Below the pieces are notes generated by a model that saw only the letters and a program-made list of their open reading frames with translations, made no database searches and was not told where the DNA came from. 64,000 bases of DNA from Leptolyngbya boryana PCC 6306 (GTDB lineage Bacteria > Cyanobacteriota > Cyanobacteriia > Leptolyngbyales > Leptolyngbyaceae). A program made the translations under genes and the position numbers. This document shows positions 1-7,933 of the stretch, one piece after another (within the stretch, counting starts at the first letter, position 1; every line of letters starts with the position of its first letter). The stretch lies in NCBI RefSeq assembly GCF_000353285.1, contig NZ_KB731324.1:4048577-4112576 (forward strand), given 5' to 3'.

Positions 1-675
1 ACCACGGTTCAGCCTGCTGGAACAAAATCGTTGTTAACAGGTGCGAGTTCAGGTTGGCATCCGCCCAAAGCTCAGCGCTTTATTCGACGCATTACTTTCC
101 GGAAGAATGATCCGGTTGCACTGGCGTGTTTGGATTATGGATACAGCATTGTTCCGTCTCAGTCCGATAAGGATGAAAACGGCAATTTGTTGAATGATCC
201 ATTTGATCCACGGTGTACAGAATGGCTAGTTGAGATTCCCGTGGAAGTGCCTTGGGCAAACATTCCAGGAGCCGACCAGATTGAGATTGAGAAGTTCTCG
301 GCTCTCGCTCAAATGGACTTCTATCTCCAAGTTCAGAAATACTATACTGCTCACAATACCAGCGCTACGATCGAGCTTCGAGAAGATGAAGTAGAAGGGT
401 TAGCACATCGGATTCATCAAGCGATCGAAAACGATGAAGGCTACATTAGTGCAGCGTTACTAGCGCGCTTTGATGCTCCTTTCCCTCGCCTGCCGTTTGA
501 GAAAATCGATCAAGCGACCTATCAGAAATTGCAGGCTGAAGTGTTAGAACGTCGATCGACCGATGACTTCTATGCAGCTTTGGTACGACATGATGGTGGT
601 GACTTGATTGAAGCAGGCCCAGCAGGATGTGATTCTGATAAGTGTCTGTTCTCTGAGACAAAGAAAGAATCTTAG
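1..675 (+). CDS. nrdJ: Adenosylcobalamin-dependent (class II) ribonucleotide reductase, 3' part
   Basis: The reading frame is open from base 1, so this is the C-terminal ~224 residues of a longer gene cut by the window edge. The first residues (TTVQPAGTKSLLTGAS) match the substrate-loop region of class II reductases, followed by a GWHPPKAQRFIRRI stretch typical of the family. The tail carries a C-x4-C pair (GCDSDKC), which in this family re-reduces the active-site disulfide. The enzyme makes deoxyribonucleotides with B12 as radical source and works without oxygen. The ATG/TTG codons inside are not the start. A clear hairpin terminator follows at 701-728, so nothing downstream on this strand is co-transcribed. 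Confidence 0.93.
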   Translation, partial: TTVQPAGTKSLLTGASSGWHPPKAQRFIRRITFRKNDPVALACLDYGYSIVPSQSDKDENGNLLNDPFDPRCTEWLVEIPVEVPWANIPGADQIEIEKFSALAQMDFYLQVQKYYTAHNTSATIELREDEVEGLAHRIHQAIENDEGYISAALLARFDAPFPRLPFEKIDQATYQKLQAEVLERRSTDDFYAALVRHDGGDLIEAGPAGCDSDKCLFSETKKES

Positions 676-700
676 CTTGAGTATTGATAGATAGAACTGA

Positions 701-728
701 GCCTCCAGGATACTCTGGAGGCTTTTTT
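701..728 (+). terminator. Rho-independent terminator of nrdJ
   Basis: GCCTCCAG and CTGGAGGC form a GC-rich stem 25 bases after the nrdJ stop, followed directly by TTTTTT. Confidence 0.85.
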
Positions 729-968
729 GATCAACTCAAATTGCGTGATGGGAAAGCGATCGCATAATATTTGCCTAGTTGCTGTGATGCTAGTGCATAG
801 TGTTGATCATTGACTAACCTTCAATCCGAATGATTTCACAGCGATCGCAAATCTCCGCATTGTTCATCCGCAAACGATCGCATAAAAAAACCAGAGTTCA
901 GTCTTTACTGAACTCTGGTATTGAGTGAACATTTTCAGTGAGATCAGATTACGTATCGCACCATCTGA
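729..968. other. Intergenic spacer between convergent nrdJ and pilQ
   Basis: No ORF or RNA gene is visible. The stretch holds two HIP1 octamers (GCGATCGC, near 755 and 841) and the pilQ terminator at its right end. Confidence 0.6.
884..918 (-). terminator. Rho-independent terminator of the pilMNOQ operon
   Basis: A perfect 12-bp stem (CCAGAGTTCAGT at 891-902 with ACTGAACTCTGG at 907-918) has a 4-base loop. On the minus strand it is followed by a T run (complement of 884-890). It lies about 50 bases after the pilQ stop. Confidence 0.9.
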
Positions 969-3500
969 TTAGCGACTTTCTTGCTGTTGCAAGAACTGAC
1001 GCACTTCTCTACCTGGAACATAACCATAACCGAAAGAAGCCTGATCGCCATCATCAATGACTTGTGGAGTGACCATCACCACAACTTCCTGACGAGTGTT
1101 GTTGCGGTTCGTGCTTCTAAACAATGCTCCGAGTAACGGCAGATCTCCTAGGATAGGAACCTTCGTGACAGAAGCTCGATCGGTCTCTTGAATGATTCCA
1201 GAAAGAATCAGCGTTTGTCCATCGCGGACTCGAATCGCACCCGACTCAACACTCCGACCGCTGATCAGCGTAATCGGACCTTGAGGCGAATTGACTGCGT
1301 TAGAAGGCGCAGAAATGACAGGGTTCACGCGCAACGTAACGAAACCATTGTCATCAATACGATCGACAATCAGATTCAGAATCAAACCTGCTTCCCGGAT
1401 GATTGGCTCATTCGTTTCAGTACTCTGCGTTCCATTCACCTGAGAATTTCTTCTAAATCCGCTGAAGACTTCTTGCGTCAGCCGAACCGTCGAGCGCTCT
1501 CCATCTTGAACAACAACCGTTGGAGAAGCAAGAATCTTTGCGTTACCACTTGTAACCTGAGATTGCAAGCGAGCTAAGAATTGGGTTGGAAACTGAAATA
1601 AAGATGGTAGAGCACCAGTAACCGTTCCAAATGCTCCCGGTGTAACGGTTACAGTCGGAGGGGAACCATTTGTCCCAGGAGTTCTAGTAATTACAGTTGG
1701 TGTTGCTGTGGTTGCTTCAGTGATTCCTGCTTGAAATGGATCAGACGAAATCCCAGCGCGCTGACTGTACCAGTTTCCATCTCGAATGCTGAGAGGCGGT
1801 GGATTCTCAGTAACCTGATCTCCATTGATGATTCTTGTGCCTGGGGCGGTGTTCGCAATAGTAACAGGTTGACCATTCAGATCATAGAAGATGTTAGCAC
1901 CTGAATAAGGATTATCGATCGTCGGACGACCTGTCAAACTACCTGCTGCTTCTGCATTCGTTGCTGGTCGCGTCGAGCCGAAGTTAAAGACGGCTGCTCC
2001 TCGATCGACGTTAAAGAAATTGTTGCCAATCCCAAACGAGAAACTCGTATTGAAGTCTTCGGTCTTCAGCAAGTTAACATCTACAATTTTCACATTCAGT
2101 GCAACCTGGCGCTTACGGGCATCAAGTTGACCCAAAAGGCGAGTTGCAACTTCAACTTTACGAGGTGAACCCGTCAACGTAATCGAATTTAATCGATCGT
2201 TCGAGGAAACAGCGAGTCCGCGTAATACGAGTGGTGCGCTGCCTTCTGTTGCTCTGAGAGACAAAATCGTAGGAGTGCGAGTTTCGATCGTTCGTGCTGC
2301 TGCACCTTCTCCGATCGTCTGAATTTGCACCTGCTCAAAAGGACGCTGTGTTTCTGCCCCTTGTGTCGTTAAAAAGGCTGAAGCATCTGCAACTGAAACC
2401 TGGTTGAGACGAATCGTGCGAGTAATGATATTGCGCGCATCATCCGGCAAGCGAGGACCAACAAAGATGGTTCGTCCCACTCGATTCACATCGAGTGCTG
2501 CACATGCACCACCACCATTTGCGCCTGCTGCTGGTCCTGCATTTGCAACCGGAATACAAGCAACTCGCAACACATAGTTGAACACGTCCTGAACCGCTTC
2601 GTTCTGGATATCCAAAGAAATCGTAGGTCCATTGGGTCTTGCAGCCTGTCCTGCTCCTGCTGCTCCTGCCGCTGCTCCTGCACCAGATTCGCTATAAGCC
2701 AAGTTCAGATTCGCTGCCCGTGCTAGCAAAGAAAGCACTTCCCGAACGGGTGCATCTCTCAAGACCAATCGTGGAATTCGTTCATTCGTTCCCAGGTCAA
2801 TGGTCGTCGGAGACGCATCAATTTGTGACACCGCTTGATCGCCGACAGGAGGAGCAACTGCTCGTCTCATCAGAGGCGGAGTCGGGGCAACTGGAACCGT
2901 TGGCTGAGCTTGACTCGGAACTTGCGCGCTCGGCACAAATGGAGTCACCGGAGTCGTCGAAGTCGGTCTTGCTTGCGCGATCGCAGTTCCGGGTAACGAT
3001 GTCGAAGGCGCTGCTTGAGCCATCGGAGCAAGCGGAACATTCAACGGAACCGCAGCAGTCGGAGCATTCGCTGGAACACTCGCAGGAGCATCCGGCGCAC
3101 TGCCACCCCCCGCACCCGACACATTCAAGATCACACCTTGAGCATTGCGGCTCGCAATTTGCCCGATCGGTGCAGTTGTTGTTCCCACAACCGTTACCTG
3201 CACCCCATTCGCACCCGAAGGAACTACAGAAACTTGAGCAATTCCAGGCGCAGGATTTGCCTGACGGAAGGGTTGGCTAATTTGAGCATTAAAAACGTAA
3301 GCATTCCAAGTATTGCCTTGATTGACATTGAAAACTTGAGGCGCTTTTCCACCTTGGGTTTCTAGGATCACATCAAAGCCAGCACCATTCGGATTGATGC
3401 GAACATTAGTGACTTGCGTCGGATTAGCAGATGCAGCTTGACCACTGAATAAGGCAACGGTCGCGGCAGTTGCTAGACTGATTGCTCGAAGCTCTTTCAC
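969..3500 (-). CDS. pilQ: Type IV pilus outer-membrane secretin PilQ
   Basis: 843 residues. A signal peptide (about 1-25, ending QAASA) is followed by an AMIN domain, which in PilQ binds peptidoglycan. Next come a long Pro/Ala-rich linker (about 130-235), an STN/N0-type domain (about 243-330, rich in Gly/Ala insertions), a secretin N domain, and the C-terminal secretin barrel with the family signature VPILGDLPLLGALFR near residue 790. PilQ forms the gated outer-membrane ring through which the pilus passes, and in cyanobacteria it is needed for twitching and DNA uptake. The start is GTG with an AGGAG site nine bases upstream. It is last in a pilM-N-O-Q operon and is followed by a strong terminator. 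No pilP-like gene lies between pilO and pilQ. Confidence 0.95.
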   Translation of the reverse strand: MKELRAISLATAATVALFSGQAASANPTQVTNVRINPNGAGFDVILETQGGKAPQVFNVNQGNTWNAYVFNAQISQPFRQANPAPGIAQVSVVPSGANGVQVTVVGTTTAPIGQIASRNAQGVILNVSGAGGGSAPDAPASVPANAPTAAVPLNVPLAPMAQAAPSTSLPGTAIAQARPTSTTPVTPFVPSAQVPSQAQPTVPVAPTPPLMRRAVAPPVGDQAVSQIDASPTTIDLGTNERIPRLVLRDAPVREVLSLLARAANLNLAYSESGAGAAAGAAGAGQAARPNGPTISLDIQNEAVQDVFNYVLRVACIPVANAGPAAGANGGGACAALDVNRVGRTIFVGPRLPDDARNIITRTIRLNQVSVADASAFLTTQGAETQRPFEQVQIQTIGEGAAARTIETRTPTILSLRATEGSAPLVLRGLAVSSNDRLNSITLTGSPRKVEVATRLLGQLDARKRQVALNVKIVDVNLLKTEDFNTSFSFGIGNNFFNVDRGAAVFNFGSTRPATNAEAAGSLTGRPTIDNPYSGANIFYDLNGQPVTIANTAPGTRIINGDQVTENPPPLSIRDGNWYSQRAGISSDPFQAGITEATTATPTVITRTPGTNGSPPTVTVTPGAFGTVTGALPSLFQFPTQFLARLQSQVTSGNAKILASPTVVVQDGERSTVRLTQEVFSGFRRNSQVNGTQSTETNEPIIREAGLILNLIVDRIDDNGFVTLRVNPVISAPSNAVNSPQGPITLISGRSVESGAIRVRDGQTLILSGIIQETDRASVTKVPILGDLPLLGALFRSTNRNNTRQEVVVMVTPQVIDDGDQASFGYGYVPGREVRQFLQQQESR

Positions 3501-3551
3501 GAGTTAACACTCCTCTTGGGGGTAAATAGGAAATAAAGGTTCAATCTTTAG

Positions 3552-4430
3552 CTATTTCGCCGGAGTTAAAGGCGGAACAGCTTGCAGTGCCTTACGATCA
3601 GCATCGGTCAACGGCAACAGCGCATCCATCTCGAATGTGGTTGCAATCTGGTTGTCCGGTTGGCAGTTCGTCAAGTAGCGAATCGTGCCATCCGGCTGAA
3701 TCTCATACAACCCTTCGGAAATCTTGTTATCGATCACTTTGACATCGAGATTGCGAATCAGCAGTAACGGCTGAAGTCGCTCGATCGTTCTAAAAATCGA
3801 TTGAGTCTGATTAAAGTTACCTCGGATATCAATACTGATCGATTGCCGCTTTAACTTCCCGTTAATCGGTGTGCCGAGTGAACCATCGCTAATCACCACA
3901 GCACCTTTCTCATCCGGCTTAAACCGCTTGAGTTTGGCTTCAGCGACTAAATCTCCAAACTTATCTTTAAACTCTTGAGCACCACCCGGAGTCGCAAACA
4001 ACTGCTGCACATACACTGGGCAAGCATTGAGCTTGGTATTTGTCGCAGCTAGTAAACCTGCATTATTTCTTTCAATCAGTTGATTGAGATCGAGCAGCAA
4101 GGTATTCAACGTTTTTTCACTCGCAAACAAGCCATAGACCTGATCGCGCTTTTGCTTGGCTTTTGCTAATTGATCCTTTGCATTCTGAATCTGTTTCCGG
4201 ATTTCTCCTTGCTGTTCAAGCTGTTCGGTCTTCTCTCTAACGCTGCTATTTAAGGATTGATTCGTCTCCCAAGCAGGCATGACCAGATAAGAGACGATGC
4301 CACCTGCTGCAACAAGCCCGAGCACTCCTAACAACACTCCGCCAATTGCTGGAGTAAAAGTAACTCCAAACGCAGTCGGATAGCTTGGAGAATTCTCCAA
4401 CTCCGATTCCGTCATAAAATCAGTCGTCAT
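3552..4430 (-). CDS. pilO: Type IV pilus alignment protein PilO
   Basis: 292 residues. One membrane helix lies near residues 27-52 after a short cytoplasmic tail, followed by a coiled coil (about 57-105, Glu/Gln/Lys rich) and a periplasmic ferredoxin-like region. This is the standard PilO layout. PilO pairs with PilN in the inner membrane and links the PilM ring and motor to the PilQ secretin. Its ATG overlaps the pilN stop by four bases (ATGA), so the two are translationally coupled. Sequence similarity in this family is low, so the call rests on topology plus gene order. Confidence 0.9.
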   Translation of the reverse strand: MTTDFMTESELENSPSYPTAFGVTFTPAIGGVLLGVLGLVAAGGIVSYLVMPAWETNQSLNSSVREKTEQLEQQGEIRKQIQNAKDQLAKAKQKRDQVYGLFASEKTLNTLLLDLNQLIERNNAGLLAATNTKLNACPVYVQQLFATPGGAQEFKDKFGDLVAEAKLKRFKPDEKGAVVISDGSLGTPINGKLKRQSISIDIRGNFNQTQSIFRTIERLQPLLLIRNLDVKVIDNKISEGLYEIQPDGTIRYLTNCQPDNQIATTFEMDALLPLTDADRKALQAVPPLTPAK

Positions 4431-5317
4431 GGCTTCTTCGCTCCATTCTTTTCAGTCGCATCAGGTTTAGCAGGTGCTTTGGGGGTCGTCGAAATCACAC
4501 CGCGTTCTTTCAAAGATTCAATCCGAGTCACAAGACCCACTGCCCCTTTACGATCGAGTTCTCGAATCAGTTCCGAAGCAGGCACATCGTTAATCGCGGC
4601 TGAAATGACAAATTGCACTTTTCTCGGCAAGCGGGGCGGCTTAATCTCACCTTCGCGCTTCAGCCCAGGAAAATCGGGTAATTGCAGCGTTTTCTCCTCA
4701 CCCAACTCCGCACTGACCACTTTAGTTGCTTCTGCTTTCAAGAAGTTCGACTGTTGTAACGTCAACAAGAAATCATTGACATCATTCATCGAATTCGCCA
4801 GCCCTCTGATTTCGATCTGCCCAGAAACTGGAGGTTTTGCTGCTGCTGCCGGAGTTCCTGCTGCTGGGGCGGCTGGAGCAGGTTGAGCCTGATTGATCTC
4901 GACTTTCTGCTGAGTAATCGATGCCAGTTGAATACTCGAAGGCAAGCGATCGCGAATATCCTGGGTCATCGCTGACCAAGGCTTGATTTGGTTAAAGACC
5001 GATGCGAGTGCCTGGGCTTCTTCTTCGACCTGTTTCGTCTCCGCTTGAATCGATGAGAGATTCTTCTTCTCAGTTTCTAAATTACCGAGTTGAGTATCGA
5101 GATCCGCTTGCTGACGTTCTAAGTCGCCATTGCGCAAGGTGAGAATCCCGAAGAGGACACCTGCAAGCACTGGGAAAAAGATCAGTGCCGCAAACCCAAA
5201 ATATAAAGGACGCTTTTCTTCAGGTGAACCTGTCGGTTTTGGACGACCGACACTCCGTCGCTTATCGGGCTTAATATCCGGTCTATCGTTGAGAAAATTG
5301 ACATCTAAACTGTACAT
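4427..5317 (-). CDS. pilN: Type IV pilus assembly protein PilN
   Basis: 296 residues. The short cytoplasmic N-terminus holds MYSLDVNFLNDRP, which corresponds to the conserved INLLP-type PilN motif that docks into PilM. A membrane helix follows at about 40-64, then a coiled coil (about 66-112) and a periplasmic domain with an Ala/Pro-rich insert near 147-163. A Lys/Ala-rich tail closes the protein. The gene starts immediately after the pilM stop and overlaps pilO by four bases. It forms the PilN-PilO heterodimer of the alignment subcomplex. Confidence 0.93.
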   Translation of the reverse strand: MYSLDVNFLNDRPDIKPDKRRSVGRPKPTGSPEEKRPLYFGFAALIFFPVLAGVLFGILTLRNGDLERQQADLDTQLGNLETEKKNLSSIQAETKQVEEEAQALASVFNQIKPWSAMTQDIRDRLPSSIQLASITQQKVEINQAQPAPAAPAAGTPAAAAKPPVSGQIEIRGLANSMNDVNDFLLTLQQSNFLKAEATKVVSAELGEEKTLQLPDFPGLKREGEIKPPRLPRKVQFVISAAINDVPASELIRELDRKGAVGLVTRIESLKERGVISTTPKAPAKPDATEKNGAKKP

Positions 5318-6409
5318 TTACCACGCCTCCCGCAGTCCTAAACCCAGCACGACACCCAGACCTGGACGGAGATTGACTGGAATATCCTCGCCACTGATCG
5401 ATAGGGCTGAGATCGGATCGATTAAGTTACAAGGCAAGCTCAATCGCTGGGTAAAGAACTCGTCAATCTGTCCGATTGCGGCTCCAGGTCCTGCTAACAT
5501 CAATTGAGCAATTTCTAAGTTCTCGCCTTGATTCAGGTAAAAATCAATCGATCGCCGCAGTTCATCTCCTAGCTCGCCCAACACTCGCAGCATGGCTGCT
5601 GCACCCGGATTGCCACCTGGACGATTAGAATCAGCCGTTGGAATCGTCATACCTTGCAGCAGGTCAATGTTGCGCGAAGGCGGTAAATTCATCGCACGAG
5701 AGAGTGCAGACTGAATTTGATAAGTTCCGATCGGAACCGTTCGCGAGAATTGAGGCACACCATCTACTGTGATTGAGATTTCAGTGCTCTCGAATTCGAT
5801 ATCGACGATCGCAACAGCTTCTTGAGGAGCAAACTGCCGTAATTGTTCGCGAATCGTACGAATCAGTGAGAAACTGCTAACTTCTAAGACATCTATTTTC
5901 AGCCCTGCTTGCTGGAACGTATTGATATACGAATCCGTTACCTCTTTCCGAGTTGCAACCAGTAAGACTTGGACTTTCTCGATCCCATCTTCATCGATAA
6001 ATAGCCCTAATTTCTGATAGTCTACGTCCGCTTCTTCCCGAGGGAATGGAAGATATAGACCCGCTTCTTGATTCAGCACCATTTCGCGCAGTTCTCGATC
6101 GTCGAGTTCTGCTGGAACGGGGATAATTCGAGTCACCGTATCACGTCCACCAGATACCGCAGTTGCCACCTGTTTCACTTTAATTTTGTGTTCGGCTAAC
6201 GCAGACTGAATGATCTCTGCCATTGCAGGCGGATCGGTGATTTGTCCTTCATGAAAGACACCTTCAGGAATGGGAACGGTTGCATAAGTGCCAAGCCGAA
6301 ATCCTTGCCCCTGCTTGCGAAGTACCGCAATGTTGAGGCGATCGGCGGCTAACTCAATGCCAACCCCCTTTGACTGTTTTGAGAATAAACTCTTGATACC
6401 GTTAACCAC
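5318..6409 (-). CDS. pilM: Type IV pilus assembly ATPase-like protein PilM
   Basis: 363 residues of the actin/FtsA fold. The N-terminal GVGIELAADRLNIAVL segment is the first phosphate-binding strand. The VSGGRDTVTRIIPVP and VAIVDIEFESTEISI segments fit the other nucleotide-binding strands. PilM forms a cytoplasmic ring that binds the PilN N-terminus and the extension and retraction motors. It is the first gene of the operon; the next ORF (pilN) begins at the very next base. The ~570-base region upstream holds the promoter. Confidence 0.94.
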   Translation of the reverse strand: MVNGIKSLFSKQSKGVGIELAADRLNIAVLRKQGQGFRLGTYATVPIPEGVFHEGQITDPPAMAEIIQSALAEHKIKVKQVATAVSGGRDTVTRIIPVPAELDDRELREMVLNQEAGLYLPFPREEADVDYQKLGLFIDEDGIEKVQVLLVATRKEVTDSYINTFQQAGLKIDVLEVSSFSLIRTIREQLRQFAPQEAVAIVDIEFESTEISITVDGVPQFSRTVPIGTYQIQSALSRAMNLPPSRNIDLLQGMTIPTADSNRPGGNPGAAAMLRVLGELGDELRRSIDFYLNQGENLEIAQLMLAGPGAAIGQIDEFFTQRLSLPCNLIDPISALSISGEDIPVNLRPGLGVVLGLGLREAW

Positions 6410-6920
6410 AGTTTTGTTAGCCCGCTATTGAGTGAATGAGTGACAGGTTTCGCAATAAAAATATTGCAAGTTTGCTGCTGTTTGGGTGCTGAACTCGACT
6501 CAGAAAATTCTGGGTAATCATACGGAAAACAACAGGAAAAATCTGCTATTTTATGAATGATTGAGTTCAACAAACATCTGGTGTAACGAATTTAGACTGC
6601 CCAGGTTTTTACAAGAATAAACATCTCAATCCAAAAAGTTAAAAATCCTGAAAGCCCAGTATTTACGGTACTTTTAAGCAATGAAAATGGAGCAGTTTTA
6701 GATAAGAAACTACTCTAATTTGATCAGTTTGATGTAATTGTTTCGTTGCTTTTCGCGCACATGAGAGATCGCATTTCGCAATCCTAAAAAGGTGTTGTTT
6801 CAATCAGTTCAGCGTCGATACTTAGACCTCCTCTGTATGATTAGAGACACCTATTTGTGCATACTACACGCGATTTGAAAAATGGCACGACTAATTTTTA
6901 AGACATAGAATTTATACGGA
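6410..6920. other. Intergenic region upstream of pilM
   Basis: About 510 bases, AT-rich, with no convincing ORF, tRNA or long repeat. It should hold the pilM promoter, reading leftward. No clear operator or SyCRP1-type TGTGA-N6-TCACA site could be picked out by eye. Confidence 0.5.
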
Positions 6921-6956
6921 AACAGCCGATCGTTGAAACCACGATCGGCTGTTTTT
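6921..6956. terminator. Strong hairpin, probable terminator downstream of the PTPS gene
   Basis: A perfect 13-bp stem (6921-6933 with 6941-6953) encloses a 7-base loop. The T run is better on the plus strand (TTTTT) than on the minus strand (TTT), but the only gene ending nearby (6980) is on the minus strand, so it probably ends that transcript. It may also stop plus-strand transcription from the pilM side. Confidence 0.65.
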
Positions 6957-6979
6957 GCTGAGAAACAAATTGTGTGAGA

Positions 6980-7849
6980 TTATGCACCTGCAAATGCAGG
7001 TTCGCGCATTAACAGGGGCATCACATCACTGACAGAAGCACCGAACACTTCACAAGAATTATTCGGGCTTTCAATCAGCTTCACTTTATAGAGGCGTGCC
7101 CCAATTTGCTGAATGGGATCTTCTAGTAAGTCGCGAATATGCACGGCAATATTTTCCGCAGTCGGCACAACTTTCTCAAAGTAAGGAATATCTTTGTTCA
7201 GAAACGTATGATCAAATGGCTCAACAACATAGTCATCTACTGCTTTCTGAAAGGCGACGAGATCAGCAATCATTCCGGTGCGGGGGTCGATTTCGCCTTT
7301 GATCGTGACTTCTAAATGATAGTTATGACCATGACCATTCGGACGAGCGCACTTGCCGTAGATTTCGCAGTTTTTCTCAAAACTTAAATCAGGACGAGCG
7401 AGACGATGAGCCGCACTAAAGTGAGTGCTAATAGTGAGATAGGCTTCCATATTGTTTCCTAGATAATCTGCCCAGAGTTCAGGATGTTCGTAGAGCCGGA
7501 TATTGACGATCGGTAAATGCGATTCCAGCCTTTTCCAAATCGATCGAGCAATATTTTCGGTGGTGGGAAGAGTCTGTTGAAACTCAGGCCACGCATCATT
7601 TAAGTAAGAGAAGTCAAGCTGACTGGTCACTTCTTGCCGGATGACATGCTTCACATCAGACAAGTTTAGAACCATGCCGTATTCGTCTAAATCTCCCAAC
7701 ATGGAGACATACAGCACATAGTTGTGTCCATGTCCGGGAAACCGAGTACATGCCCCAAAGCGTTCAATATTCTCCGCTTCGCTGAGTTCCGGCAGATAGT
7801 ACCGATGACTTGCCGAAAATTGGGCACGGCGATCGATAATACATTTCGT
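6980..7849 (-). CDS. Tandem-domain 6-pyruvoyl/6-carboxy-tetrahydropterin synthase family protein
   Basis: Two PTPS/QueD domains in one chain of about 290 residues. Domain 1 has FSASHRY and GHGHNY (zinc histidines) and GACTRFPGH (Cys position). Domain 2 has FSAAHRL, GKCARPNGHGHNY and FDHTFLN. QueD needs a Cys plus an Asp-His pair: domain 2 keeps all of these, while domain 1 reads LDFSYLND, so its catalytic His is Phe. Domain 1 is therefore probably structural or binds a different pterin. The frame upstream of the first GTG (7717) clearly encodes the start of domain 1, yet no ATG/GTG/TTG exists before the in-frame stop at 7868-7870. The natural start position reads ACG AAA TGT (7847-7849), used here as the start. 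A shorter annotation from GTG 7717 would cut away half of domain 1's zinc site. Confidence 0.8.
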   Translation of the reverse strand, partial: TKCIIDRRAQFSASHRYYLPELSEAENIERFGACTRFPGHGHNYVLYVSMLGDLDEYGMVLNLSDVKHVIRQEVTSQLDFSYLNDAWPEFQQTLPTTENIARSIWKRLESHLPIVNIRLYEHPELWADYLGNNMEAYLTISTHFSAAHRLARPDLSFEKNCEIYGKCARPNGHGHNYHLEVTIKGEIDPRTGMIADLVAFQKAVDDYVVEPFDHTFLNKDIPYFEKVVPTAENIAVHIRDLLEDPIQQIGARLYKVKLIESPNNSCEVFGASVSDVMPLLMREPAFAGA

Positions 7850-7933
7850 AGAGTCTTGGAGAAAGGGTTAAGCGTTCAGTTTAAAAAACTTCACACTATT
7901 CTTAGGATACGACTTTCATCGGCGTTTTGGATT

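Noticed and set aside
2639-3365. Long plus-strand ORFs over pilQ
   Set aside because: Antisense of the Pro/Ala-rich linker of pilQ; no start context, low-complexity product.
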